Counted from the stretch's first letter, positions 22,046 to 32,787 are shown. The stretch is DNA of 64,000 nt from Branchipolynoe longqiensis (GCA_030323885.1 CM059188.1:111196763-111260762); one strand, 5' to 3'. The notes: generated by a model from the letters alone, not told the origin. Translations and numbers: made by a program.

Positions 22046-22245
22046 TGTTTTGTTCCCTATGTGTTATTGATGCAGTCATATAATGCCCATGTTATAACAG
22101 GTTTTTTTTTCCAGAATCCTCATTCTCATTACTGATCCTTCCCTCCCAGTCTAGTCTATAATATACCCATCCCATCAGACGTAGGACGACCTATTTATTT
22201 ATTTTATTAAATATACTTTTAAATACCAGTTTTTTTGGTTTTTTT

Positions 22246-22548
22246 TGGTCCATTAGTTGTTTAAGCAGGGGAAATTTCAGTCATAGATGACTGGTCTTCC
22301 TCATTCCACTGCTGGTCGATAGAAAGCCCCAGCCTACACGTTTACCGACCCAAGGGATTTTTAACCTCCCATACCACATAGACATGGTATGAGAGCAACC
22401 GGCCTTTGATGACGCTGTAAGTTATACACAGCGGTGGAAATCCAAATTGGCAGAGCTGGGGGCACGGGGAATCAAACCGCCGACCCTCAGATTAGGAGTC
22501 TGACCTGGAAAAAAGTCAGACACTCTAACCACTCCACCACAGGGAACG
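22246..22548 (-). mobile_element. SINE family B, tail type a
   Basis: Minus-strand copy: head at right (GGTGGAGTGGTTAGAGTG; 'gtcagactcctaatctgag'; B box GGTTTGATTCCC), body to 'gtaggctggggctttctatc', then tail a ('agcagtggaatgaggaagac', 'ttcccctgcttaaacaac'). The tail differs completely from copies at 7722 and 22880, with the switch at the same base. Confidence 0.82.
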
Positions 22549-22879
22549 CCACTCACAGTTGATGTGTGAGAATTGCTTCCATTATGTTAGTCAAACAAAG
22601 AGAATATGTTTATGCAAGCGGACTTAATAATAAATGGAATATTTGTTAAGAGTGCTTCTACCCCCCGTAAAATGGCGGGAAAACCAAGAAAATGGCTTTA
22701 TTCGCTGAATAAAAATGATCATTTACCCCCAAAAAAGGAGAAAAAAAATACTTGCAGGCTAGATATCCTATTCCAACATGGTGTAATATAAACCTTTCCT
22801 CGCGTGCCTACAACGCAATGTCGATATACACTACAGTAAAATGATGTCATGACTACTACCACAACACAATTTCCTGCAT

Positions 22880-23186
22880 TCTATTTTCTTGAAAATTGAT
22901 AGTGCATATCATAGAAAAGTCTGAATAGACTTGTTTTCACCATTAGACAGTTTTTCGGTAGAAAGCCCAAGCCTACACTTTTACTGACCCAAGGGATTTT
23001 TAACCTCCCACACCACATAGAGATGGTATGATAGGAACTGGTCTTTGATGACGCAGTAAGTTATACACAGCGGTGGAAATCCAAATTGGCAGAGGTGGGG
23101 GCATGGGGAATCGAACCACCGATCTTCAGATTAGGAGTCCAACCTAGAAAAATAGTCACAGACTCTCTAACTACTCCACCACAGAG
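22880..23186 (-). mobile_element. SINE family B, tail type b
   Basis: Same head and body as the previous entry, about 330 bases away; tail b ('ctattcagacttttctatga' class). A few head substitutions ('aactactccacc'). Confidence 0.8.
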
Positions 23187-23546
23187 AAGACAACAACTGA
23201 CATCAATATAACACATGGCATGCTAGGCGTGCGATTCTTAAATTGAATAGTTCGAAAACATTTGCAGTGTGTTTTCAGATCTAACCATTGTATCGAGGTT
23301 TCTTTTGTTAGAGCTTTTTACAATTTTCTTTTTAAGATTTGCTTTTCAAACTGGTTTCAAAGCCTCTTTCATGTCTAGTCTAGTAACCAGTGCTTTTCCG
23401 AACCGAGGAGTCCCCCCCCCCCCCCTCCATCCGCTCTGCCCCTCCCCCCCCCCCTCCCCACTGCATGGAGAGAAGATTGCCCTCCGACACACAGACTACA
23501 GATGGCGCTGAAACACGAGTGTGTCTTTGTACGCGACCATTTAAAC

Positions 23547-24012
23547 GCTTAAAGTTGCATAGTCTGATCGTTTTGAGTTTCTGTAATTTTCTGAGATAAA
23601 TGCATTCAATCAATCAATAGTTCCGTCCTCTAGTCGAGGGTTGGATGCAATGGTTCTCCACTTGTCCCGATGGTGTGCTGTTCTGATAGACTATGAATAA
23701 TTCAAGCCTGTCCACTGTGAAATATTTGTAAACCATGATGTTCTTGGTCTCCCTCTCCCTCTGCTGCCATTCACCTTCCCTTCCAACAATGTACGGTATA
23801 TTGAACTCTGACGAATGATGTGGCCAAAATAAATAAGTTTCTTTGTCTGTATAGTGGCAAACAAGAGTTTCTTATTTTCAATTTTTCTGAGAACTTCTAA
23901 ATGCATCAGGTTGATCGTTATAATCAATAATACTTTAATTTAAACCTTTGCTTTAAAATAGCGAATGTAGAATATATTTGAAGTGTAAACATGTCAAATT
24001 AATTGTGGGGTG
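23547..24012. mobile_element. Family C element (C1) split by a small LINE
   Basis: Left end 'taaagttgcatagtctgatc' to 23605; resumes at 23907 with 'caggttgatcgttataatc'. The right terminus is lost near 24012, where another C copy begins 30 bases on. Confidence 0.75.
23606..23897 (-). pseudogene. 292-bp 5'-truncated LINE fragment with 9-bp TSD
   Basis: Minus strand encodes the C-terminal LINE region (KIENKKLLFATIQTKKL, YFGHIIRQ, GKVNGSRGRGRPRTSW), close to the conserved GRGRPR...W block of LINE ORF2 ends. It ends at the left in an (ATTG)n tail. TSD TAAATGCAT at 23597-23605 and 23898-23906. A LINE family distinct from those at 9.2, 19.3 and 42.4 kb. Confidence 0.82.
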
Positions 24013-24042
24013 CATGTCCAAACTGTGTGCCTAGTTTCACCG

Positions 24043-25160
24043 GTAAAGTTGCATGGTCCGATGGTTTTGAGTTTCGAGCAATTTCTGAGATAAATATATT
24101 ATGTTTAATCGTTATAATCTACCTTACTTTAATCGGAAGTAACTTTGCTTTCAAATGATAAACTTAGGAGATATGTGAAATGAAAACACGCCAAAATATT
24201 GTTGGGATGCTTGCCAAAACTCTAACCCCATAGGCTTCAGTAGTAACAGATTCTATTCTATAGACGAGATCCCCGTTCCGACTGTGCATGCGCTAAAAAT
24301 GGCGTTGCAGCAAAGCAAACGAGTCTGGCCATTGAGTTTGCCAATACGCATAGGGAAAAACTTCCATTTTATTCAAAATGAATAGAAATATATAACAATT
24401 TGGCATAAACATGTATGCACACATGCAATATAATGATCTGCTGAATATAGCTAAGACAAAACTAGCCATAGTTAAACATTTTGAGCTAAGAAACATACAA
24501 TTTCACACAAAACAATCAGTCACTTTAAGGCTGATATCCACATCACCATTATTAATTCTTGTTCTAAATTGTAAAATGTCAAATTTGTCAACATACACTT
24601 GTTTCAGAGAAAAATATAACTAATATCTGATTAACCCTACTCAGTTTCTAGTTCTACATATGTCATTAACCATAGGATATAAATAAAAACATTAATAAAA
24701 TAAGTAAAACTGACTGGCTATGGCTCTAACACTAGTCTGCGTGCCCAGATTTGTCTAAATCTAAATGCACATGGCATAAAATGGTCAGATTATATTGATG
24801 TAAATGCAATGCTGGATAAAAGATTAATATCTTAATTTATTATATATATATATATATTTTTAGGTGGTATTCTATGTTTCAAACAAGAGCTGAGATGAGC
24901 TGAAACTAGCACATTTCATAGCTGCACCCAGTGTATTAGCATGTGCCATGTGCTTCTCGCGGGTTTGTTTTTCTTCTATGCATCCCACAATGCACCGGGC
25001 GGCTGGAATGATGATGTAGTCTATTGTCTTAGTACGCCCTTCTATGTAGCATCAAATGCTTAATAACTGCACCAGTATCTAAGTTGGCTATGTAGGTTTA
25101 AATCTACATAAGGGTTTTACTTTTGAAAATTTGACACTTTCATCGGACTATGCCACTTAA
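24043..25160. mobile_element. Family C element (C1) split by an unidentified ~775-bp insert
   Basis: Left part 24043-24256 ('taaagttgcatggtccgatg' to 'cataggcttcagtagtaac'), right part 25033-25160 ('cgcccttctatgtagcatc' to 'tcatcggactatgccactta'). The two halves join in the order seen in uninterrupted copies. Confidence 0.72.
24257..25032. other. Unidentified insertion inside a family C element
   Basis: Sequence with no counterpart in other C copies. It begins 'tagacgagatccccgttccg' and ends near 'gatgtagtctattgtctta'; only the last six bases (ATAGAC / GTCTAT) look inverted. It contains a (TA)n run at ~24840-24857 and no convincing coding region. Element class unknown. Confidence 0.5.
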
Positions 25161-25422
25161 AGTCACCCACGACCTAACTGAAATTGAAAATGGGCTCAAC
25201 CCTGCTGCTATGCTAAGTGGTTTACTTGTATTTTCTGCCTAGTTTCACCGTTAAAGTCGCCAACAACATAACTTGAAACTGAAATTGGGGATCAGTCCTA
25301 GCGCCACAGGGCGGCGCATCCAAACATCAACCAGTTATATTAGCTCCGAAATGAACACCGCATTGGAACCTGCTGTGTGACAGAACTTTCCCGGCTGCTG
25401 CCAGCCTAGTCCCGCTGTGAAT
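25161..25422. repeat. ~95-bp direct duplication and unassigned flank
   Basis: 25158-25250 and 25253-25345 begin with related blocks (taaagtcacccacgaccta / taaagtcgccaacaacata, then 'gaaattgaaaatgggctca' / 'gaaattggggatcagtcc'). The words 'gcctagtttcaccg' precede both 25253 and the C element at 24043. 25411-25422 is the left TSD of the next SINE. Confidence 0.5.
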
Positions 25423-25760
25423 TTTGTTTTGTTGTTGTTGTTTTACGTCCTAGCAACATCTAAGGTCACATCAGGATGGGTACTTGTGACCGTCTGCACT
25501 TATGGCAACTTTATAGTGCTGCCCCACTGGGAGACCAGGCCACCATCACCATGACCTGATATCCCACTCAGTCACATTATCCTGACAGTGAGCCAACCAG
25601 TCCTTGCCCTATCCTAATAATGCAGAGCGCCTGGCTAGGAAGCGACAAGTATAAATTTTGAAGTCATTGCTTTGACTCGACCAGGGTTCGAACCGACGAT
25701 CCCACAGTAGACCAACACGGGAGACGGACGCTTTAACTCATTTGGCCATCCCGTCTGGTC
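25423..25760 (-). mobile_element. SINE family A, A2, with 12-bp TSD
   Basis: Complete A2 copy on the minus strand: tail inverse of 'aaaacaacaacaacaaaac', head inverse of 'gaccagacgggatggcc', near-canonical B box. TSD CCCGCTGTGAAT at 25411-25422 and 25761-25772, perfect. Confidence 0.92.
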
Positions 25761-26216
25761 CCCGCTGTGAATGCTTCAGAGTGCCTGCCGAGTGGATCCA
25801 TGTGTAAAAATATACGGATTTTCGGTTCGGAATTATATATTGGCAAAAAGCATTATTATCCTCGGGCGACGGAGTAGGGACCAAGGTTATGTAATATAAA
25901 GGCGATGGGTGCCCCACTCGCTGTGTGACATATTAGGCTATGTGAAATATATGTTAATACATAGTGCCCAAGATTATGACGAGATGTTCCTATATAAGAG
26001 ACAGTTAATGTTTGGTGAGATGTTCCCTCTATGCACCTGTAAGGGTGCAAGTGGAGAAGGACATTTTTAATATATATATTTATTGTAACTCTCTGCAACT
26101 ACCTGTTACCACAGGGCCGATGGGCAAGCACACCAGCCATTCTGCATACATTATGTACACCACCTGCAGCTGGGGTCGGTGACCGCTGCCCATAGGGGGG
26201 GGGGGGCGTCGCCTCC

Positions 26217-26790
26217 CAGGCTGTGGAGGGTGCCTGATTGGCTGGATGTGGGAGGCCCAGTCAGCTGCACCCCTTTGCCCCACTTGACCACACTAGCCTC
26301 ATGTTGATATTGATTATTCTAGAGACTGCTCCAGACACACTGGACAGGACACTCTACTCCTGACTCTTGAGTGAGATACTCTCTCTTGGGCAGGAACCCA
26401 GACACTCTGTTTGATGCTCCACCTTTTCATATATACAAACTGAGCTGTGTGCAACAACCATGGGACTCCGGTTCAATGGGCTGTAGGCACTGATTCATAG
26501 ACACCTAAAGAGGTAATGATACTCTGTGTGGACAGAAGGTAAGGGATCAGGGTGATAGGTCACTAGTAGGTGAACAGGAGTTGATGCCAATAAAGCACAA
26601 CTTCTTCACTGTCAATCTTGCGTGACTTGTCTTCCCTTTCTTCCTTATGAGTTTGTTTGAGAGGGGCATCAGGTGTGAACTGACAGACAGTTGTCAGAAC
26701 GCAACTGGGAAGAGTTTGTGGTATTATCTGGTGCTCTGACGGCCTGGCATCCAGAAATATTATACATGTGCGGGGTCTGTCCACTCACCA
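26217..26790 (+). repeat. Dispersed repeat G, second copy, possibly a solo LTR
   Basis: Opposite-orientation partner of 15422-15935. In this sense it has AATAAAG at ~26589 followed by 'cacaacttcttcactgtca', an arrangement compatible with a poly(A) signal in an LTR. A further ~70-bp block just beyond (26819-26885, 'aacagaatccggttgcagac') recurs inverted at 33292-33340, suggesting more of the parental element is scattered nearby. Confidence 0.6.
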
Positions 26791-26891
26791 TTAACCACAT
26801 CAGGCACTGCCACCTTATATTAATTACGTCTTTCTGCTCGGTCCAGTGAACAGAATCCGGTTGCAGACTTATATCTTCATCTAATTATTAC

Positions 26892-27077
26892 GAGAGCTTG
26901 TGCGGTGGCCGAATCGGTACAGCGCATGCAGGTTTCCCTTGCGGAAGATTGGGAGATCGAATCCCAGCCGAGTGCCAAGTGTCGATTTGATAAGTAATTG
27001 GTTTGACTCGCCTGGGATTCGCTCCCGACCTTCCGCATAGGAGGCCCGCGCTCTACCGATTCGGCCACCTCGCCCGG
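26892..27077. mobile_element. Two SINE-A heads in inverted, head-to-head arrangement
   Basis: A + strand A1 head (26892-26972, TGCGGTGGCCGAATCGG) runs directly into part of a body and a minus-strand A1 head (to 27077, inverse of 'gggcgaggtggccgaatcgg'). The outer ends are near-perfect inverse copies, so the unit could fold back. Confidence 0.75.
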
Positions 27078-27308
27078 TCCCTGTGTATGGATGAATGTGG
27101 AGATAGAGATATTAATTTCTGGCACTTTAGTTCCGATACTCAAATTGAAAAATCAACTCAGATCTTGAACCGGTAGAAAGGATGGTCTTTATTATATAGA
27201 TGTATATTGACATAGAGATATAGGACATTCATTTCTGCCTACATGCTGATTAGATCTGGCATTAGATATTCCTTAGCTTGTTCGCGTTGTGTATACCACG
27301 GTATTAGC

Positions 27309-27580
27309 CTGTCGCTGCTCAGTGCACCCATTTGCAGTCTGGGCTATTTTCCGTTCCAACTAGTGGTCCACAACTGGTATATCAAAGGCTGTGGTATGTG
27401 CTGTCCTGTTTGTGGGAAAGTCCATACGAAAAATCCCTTGCTGTTTATCGGAAAGAGTAGCCTATCTGGCGGCATCACGTTTGCTCCATAAAGAAATATC
27501 TCAGAATGACCATATGGTTGACGTCCAATAGCCAGTGATAAAAATCAATGTGCTCTAGAGGCGTCGTTACGTAAAACAAA
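27309..27580 (+). mobile_element. SINE family H, head missing
   Basis: Starts in the body ('gctcagtgcacccatttgca') and runs to 'gtcgttacgtaaaac'. An 82-codon open frame here is a by-product. Confidence 0.8.
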
Positions 27581-27738
27581 GTTTCCTTTTTTTAGCCTGT
27601 CGCTTATGGCAGTGGACACAAACCATTTATGTTGTTACATAATGGAGACAGCTAGTGATGGCAATGTGCATTAGCAGCACACACCACTCAGTCTACGGCT
27701 ACTCTGCAGCCACATACATTATCCATTCACCCGTCACC

Positions 27739-28070
27739 GGGGACGGTGGCTGAATAGGTAGAGCGCAGGCCTCCTGTGCGGGAGATCGGGAGTCCAATTC
27801 CCGATCGAGTCAAACCAATGACTTACAGAATTGACACTTGTCGCTTCCTAGCTTGGCGCTCGGCTTATTATTATTACAGGGTAAGGACTGGTTGGTTCAG
27901 TACCAGGATTATCTGACTGAGTGAGATATCAGGTCATGGTGCTGGCGGCCTTATTTCCCAGTGACGCAGCACTGTAAAATCGCTATGAGTGCGTACTGTC
28001 ACAAGTCAGTACCCGTCCTGATATGACCTTAGATGTTGCAAGGACGTAAAACTCCAACAATCAACCAACC
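27739..28070 (+). mobile_element. SINE family A, A1
   Basis: Full length: head GGGGACGGTGGCTGAATAGG, B-box region GAGTCCAATTCCC, tail 'aaaactccaacaatcaacc'. Confidence 0.88.
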
Positions 28071-28333
28071 GACGACTCACCCATCTGAGCCCCCGAAGGC
28101 AGCATCTTCAAAAACAGCAACCTCTAGCACTGAACCAACAATAAAAACATCCACTGAGAGAAATAGGAACAGATGCGAAAATATGCAAGAGTTTGTCTTT
28201 GACCTAGATAGCTGCCGCGAGTAGCACACTTCACACACACACACAAATAGCCACTCTAGGAGTTCCTCGAGGCAGCTAGCATGTACAGAGTCGTGTCATC
28301 CTCAGATACTTCTTACCCAGAATGCACCAGGCG

Positions 28334-28540
28334 TGTTGTGCGAATCGGTAGAGCTCAGGTCTCCAGTGTGGGAGATCGGGAGTTCAATTCCCGATCGAGT
28401 CAAACCAATGACTTACACAATTGTCACTTCCTAGGCAGGTGCTCGGCATTCGTACGATAGGGCAAGGACTGGTTGGCTTGGTGCCAGGATAATGTGACTA
28501 AGTGGGATATTGGGTCATGGTGCTGGTGGCCTGATTCCCA
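28334..28540 (+). mobile_element. SINE family A, A1, 3'-truncated against a gypsy element
   Basis: Head ('gtgcgaatcggtagagctc') and part of the body, breaking off at 'ggtggcctgatt' where retrotransposon sequence begins. A missing 3' end is unusual for a retroposon and suggests a deletion or recombination at the boundary. Confidence 0.78.
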
Positions 28541-29269
28541 CCAAAACTATAACCTGACAGTCATACATGTTAAAGGCACACTCATGTATTTTGCAGACGC
28601 ACTCTCCAGAACCCATACCAAACAAACATCACCAAGTAAATTATTCGACAAAGAAATCACAGTTGCTGCAGTCGGCATGTCAGAAGACAGTGTAAAACGA
28701 GTTGTACAAGAAATGGCAAAAGATGAGACACTACAAGTCATATCCTTAACAAAAAGTGGTTGGCCCGAAAACAGTAAGAAATTAAAACCTGAAGTCAAAC
28801 TATATTTTACATACAGACATGATATCACACTTCAAGACAACGTATTGTTAAAACATTACAAAAACAAATGCTAGAAAAAATACATGAGTCACATCTAGCA
28901 AGGGATCATATGTTTTGGCCCGGCATTAGTAGTCATATAGAGGATACAATATCACAATGTCAGATTTGCCAATAATCGAGTAATAAACAGCAGTCAGAAC
29001 CGCTAATGAAACACCAGATACCCAGCATCCCATATTACAAAGTAGGAATTAACCTATTTTATGTTGAACATATTACATTTCTGATAATAATAGATTACTA
29101 CACAAAATTTCCAGAAATAATAGAACTGAACACTACCACAAGCCAGGCAATAATAAAAGCCCTGAAACAAATGTTCCGCAGATACGGGATTCTAAAGATT
29201 GTAGTGTCAGACAATGGACCTCAGTTTAGCAGTCATGAGTGTTTACAATTTGCAGATGAATATGACTTA

Positions 29270-29938
29270 ATACCCCTGTCACACTACGACGTAACGAGCA
29301 AACATAAGCCTGACGTGATCACGTTTGGTCATTACGTTGACGTACGTTGGGTTATGTTATGATGACGTCAGAATGACGTTAGCCTGACGTCGAGCTACAT
29401 CACGTTACATTGTGTTACGTCAGCGCGCATCAAAGTTTTGAACCTGTTCAAAACTTTCGATGTAAATCGAACGTAAGGGTTTACGTTTTCCTACATTCCG
29501 TACACGTTCGGCGAACATCAATGACGTTAAACGGACGTTAGTCAAACGCTGCTCACTACATTCAACTACATTGACCCACATTAAACCCGGTGGAAACGTC
29601 CACGCGGCGTAATGGGAACGTCAGTAGAACATGAGGAGAACGTCAGAAGAATGTCAGGAGAATGTATGTTCAACGTTTCGCCACCGTGTCATGACGTATG
29701 TAACGTCATTTAACGTAGTTCTGGCGATGGAATAACGTTCATAACGTTCCGTGAGCATAATGACGTTGTCCTCTCTCGTTGAATGACGGTATCACTACGC
29801 TTTACCGACGTTACGCTCTCGTCAACTACGCTGCATCCACATTCAACTTCTGCCCAAATCTGCATACTATGCCAAGAAGTTCAACGTTCTTCACGTTCTC
29901 CCTATGCTGACGTCGTTACGTCGTAGTGTGACAGGGCC
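29270..29938 (+). mobile_element. ACGT-rich Harbinger-like MITE, copy 5, inside integrase
   Basis: ATACCCCTGTCACACTACGACG at the left, TCGTAGTGTGACAGGGCC at the right, flanked by TTA (29267-29269, 29939-29941). Removing the element plus one TTA leaves the integrase frame continuous. The 11-bp array is degenerate (about 29614-29663), so this copy is older or was captured before array expansion. Confidence 0.87.
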
Positions 29939-30446
29939 TTAAGAACAGTGTTTTCAAACGCGATGTTTCCACAGAGTAATGGACAGGTAGAGAGATAGGA
30001 ACAGACAGTAAAACTGATGATAAAGAAATCTATATTAAACAAGAAAGATACAAATATTGCGTTATGAAATTACCGCAATATGACAATACAAGCACTAGGA
30101 GCCTCACTGGCACAATTGTTGATGTCCCGTAAACTAAGATAAAAAATACCAACATTAACAAACCAATTAAAATCAAAAAGAAGAGAAATACAGAAAATAC
30201 AACAGAACCAAAAGAAATACTTTGATAAACATGTTGGACACGCCCACAAAAAGTTGAACACAGGCGATGATATAAGGTACTTGGACCACAAAGGGGCGTG
30301 GGCCACAGGAAAAATAATCAGATCACAGGTACCAGGTCCACGACATTACATTATAATGAACTCGCAAAATAACATGATTAAAAGAAATAGAAAACACATT
30401 TTCACATCTGATAAAAAATACCACACAAACAGTAGTACCATGGATA

Positions 30447-30816
30447 CCGGTGTGGCGTTTTCAGCGCCCGGTCATGCTCAGCGGCCTGTCGTGGCTTCTG
30501 CGCATGCGCGGATTTTAAGACATATGCAAAACACCCATGGCCTCGCCGGCTACAAGCTCAGCTGGTGCCCGCCAGTGTTAGGGTCTGATCAGGCCGAAAT
30601 CTATTGAATGCGATCATATTTACCAGAATTACATACTCAAATAATGAAATTTCATTAAATTAACCTTAAATTCCAAGCGATATTAACGTAGCAGCTAACA
30701 ACGTAGCAGTAAACAAAACAAATAGCAGTGCTCGCCGCAACGTGCGAAAATCCGCGCATGCGCAGAAGCCACAACAGGCCGCTGAGCATGACCGGGCGCT
30801 GAAAACGCCACACCGG
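30447..30816. mobile_element. Foldback DNA element D with 70-bp inverted ends
   Basis: Inverted arms at 30447-30516 and 30747-30816 match at 69 of 70 positions (single C/T difference). The arms start CCGGTGTGGCG, so either the ends are CCGG or a CCGG target was duplicated around TGTGGCG; the palindrome hides which. The ~230-bp middle contains 'aatgcgatcatattta' and 'cagaattacata', shared with the D-related elements at 48.8 and 49.0 kb. It is inserted near the end of the gypsy pol. Confidence 0.85.
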
Positions 30817-31171
30817 CAGCAAATTATAACAAACAGTCCACAATAATCCCAAACATGACTTGCACAACACGATACGGCAGAATTATTCGCCCAGTAAAAA
30901 TACTAGGTTTTCCATCAAAACAATAGAGAAGCACAAAACACAGAAGCAGAACAACCCAATCTATAAAGACATAACACGATCTACTATAAAAACAACAAAT
31001 CATAATAAGATAAGATCATATATGTAGTTACGCTGTTAATTGTTATTTATTGTCATTTATTGATGCTTATAAGGAATTGTCATATCTACACATGTATTAA
31101 ATACAGTGAACAAATGTAAAAAACAGACGTTCCAACCATATTACACATTTGCATATAGTGTATCACCACAG

Positions 31172-31677
31172 TTAAAGTTGCATGGTCCGATGAAATATAA
31201 TTATGTCAAAATTAAAACAACTACTTACATTTGATCCTATATATCCTACTTCGATACTGGTGTATTAGCTAATGATTTGGGACAGCATATACAGAATAAC
31301 TAGTCAATAACTAGTCAATTTATAAGCTCACCCCTTTAGACACTCACTTTGAAGCACCCATTATGCAAGGAGGCCATTAACCAACTAGGCCAATCTCGTG
31401 ACCTCATTAGCCTCCCCCCAACCAAGTAGGCCTACTGTGCAGGGTCATCTCACATCACGTGGTCACCGCGAGATGACCATTTGGGTCATAGCCACAGGAC
31501 TTTTGACAAGCTTGTCGAAGTTATTTTTGGTTCTTTCAGCTCAAATTACTTCAAAACTAATCATCTTTAATCAAAATCACTCCGGCTAATGATTAGTAGC
31601 TTGTAACGATCAATTTGATATATTTATCTAAAAAATAAGACAAAAATTCAAATGCCATCGGACCATGCAACTTTAAC
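31172..31677. mobile_element. Family C long subtype (C2), complete
   Basis: Near-perfect inverted ends (TTAAAGTTGCATGGTCCGAT and its inverse), ~505 bp, uninterrupted. It lies in the untranslated 3' part of the gypsy element. Confidence 0.82.
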
Positions 31678-31861
31678 AAAATTAACATGTGTGTTAATAC
31701 AAATAAGGCATGCTAAAGTTCCAAATAAACATAGTGATTGCATCATAATGTTAGCCACCTTAAGAAATGTGTTTGATGTAGGTAAGTGAATTTAGCAACA
31801 CCAACCAATAATAATTAATTAATTAAAGAATTAAAAGAAAATAAAAGAAGGGGGTGTGGAG

Positions 31862-32045
31862 TAGATAGTTTTTGTATTCATTGTATTTATTGTATTTATT
31901 GTATTTATTGTATTTATTGTATTTGTTGTATTTATATTATATATTGTATTTGTGGTAGTTATTGTATTTATTGTATTTATTTATTTATTATATGAATTGC
32001 ATTTACTGTATTGATTTGATGTATTGTATTTACTGTATTTAGTAG
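31862..32045. repeat. 9-bp tandem repeat (TGTATTTAT)n
   Basis: About 18 imperfect units immediately upstream of the polypurine tract of the gypsy 3' end. Confidence 0.85.
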
Positions 32046-32050
32046 AACTA

Positions 32051-32189
32051 ATGAAAGGGAGATGTAATGTATGTGAACCACCCGGTGACATGAGGGTAAC
32101 AAGATAACCGGGGAACGTCGCATGGCAATGGGACTAGTAAATAAAGCCAGTCATGAACTAGAACTCGGTGTGTCGACTCGTATCTTACA
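32051..32189 (+). mobile_element. Polypurine tract and 127-bp 3' LTR of the gypsy element
   Basis: A purine run (GAAAGGGAGA, to 32062) abuts a TGTAA...TTACA unit at 32063-32189, the standard TG...CA terminal form. AATAAA at 32140-32145 fits a poly(A) signal. Same strand and correct side relative to pol at 28541-30926, so I assign it as that element's 3' LTR. No 5' LTR exists in the window to confirm length or identity. Confidence 0.72.
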
Positions 32190-32456
32190 GGCCGCAGCTG
32201 TCTGCCTGCCGGGGGGTCAGGTCGCCCGCATTACCCACAGCATCTAATGGCTAAGTGGGATACGCTGTGCACAATTCCAGGGCGCTTTGCCGCACAGATG
32301 GTTTGCCCACCACAAACATTTCGTCGCCACACAAATGTCCTCGGTCCTTCACAAGTGGTCGCAGATTTAAGCGGGGACCATTTTCCTGGGAGCCATGAGA
32401 TTAAATCCTGAACAATGTACAAGCGATGCAAACAAACGTAGACTGTAGAGAAGGTT

Positions 32457-32787
32457 TTGTTTGTTTGGTTGTTGGAGTTTTACATCCTGGCAATATCTAA
32501 GGTCATATCCGAATGAGTACCTACTTGTAACAGTGCACACTCAGTGACTATATAGTGCTGCCCCATTGGGAAATCATGTCGCCAGCACCATGACCCGATG
32601 TCCCGCTCAGTCACATTATCCTGACACTGAGCTAACCAGTCTGTGCCTTATCCTATTAATGCCGAGCGCCAGGCTAGGAAGCGACAAGTATCAATTTTTA
32701 AGTCATTGGTTTGACTCAACCGAGAACTGAACTCCCGACCTTCCACATGCGGGGCCCGTGCTCTACTGATTAGGCCACCGTGCCCAG
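32457..32787 (-). mobile_element. SINE family A, A1
   Basis: Complete minus-strand copy; tail 'tttggttgttggagttttac', head at right (inverse of 'ggcacggtggcctaatcag'). Confidence 0.87.

Larger units (their letters stand above)
28541..30926 (+). pseudogene. Ty3/gypsy retrotransposon pol, 3' part (RNase H end and integrase), interrupted twice
   Basis: LTR-retrotransposon relic, not an intact gene. Order: the end of RNase H (VKGTLMYFADALSRTH, the ADALSR signature); the integrase zinc-binding region (HESHLARDH...CQIC, with a few residues missing against the usual spacing); the integrase core, with first Asp in IIDYYTKFPE and second in VSDNGPQFS, then the catalytic-Glu block (MFPQSNGQVE); the C-terminal region (FDKHVGHAHKKLNTGDDIRYL); and a final TRYGRIIRPVK tail, stop at 30924-30926. 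Breaks: a frame change near 28870, stops at ~28974, ~29998, ~30065 and ~30139, and insertions of an ACGT-rich MITE (29270-29938) and a foldback element (30447-30816). The 5' half is lost at 28540. Confidence 0.9.
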
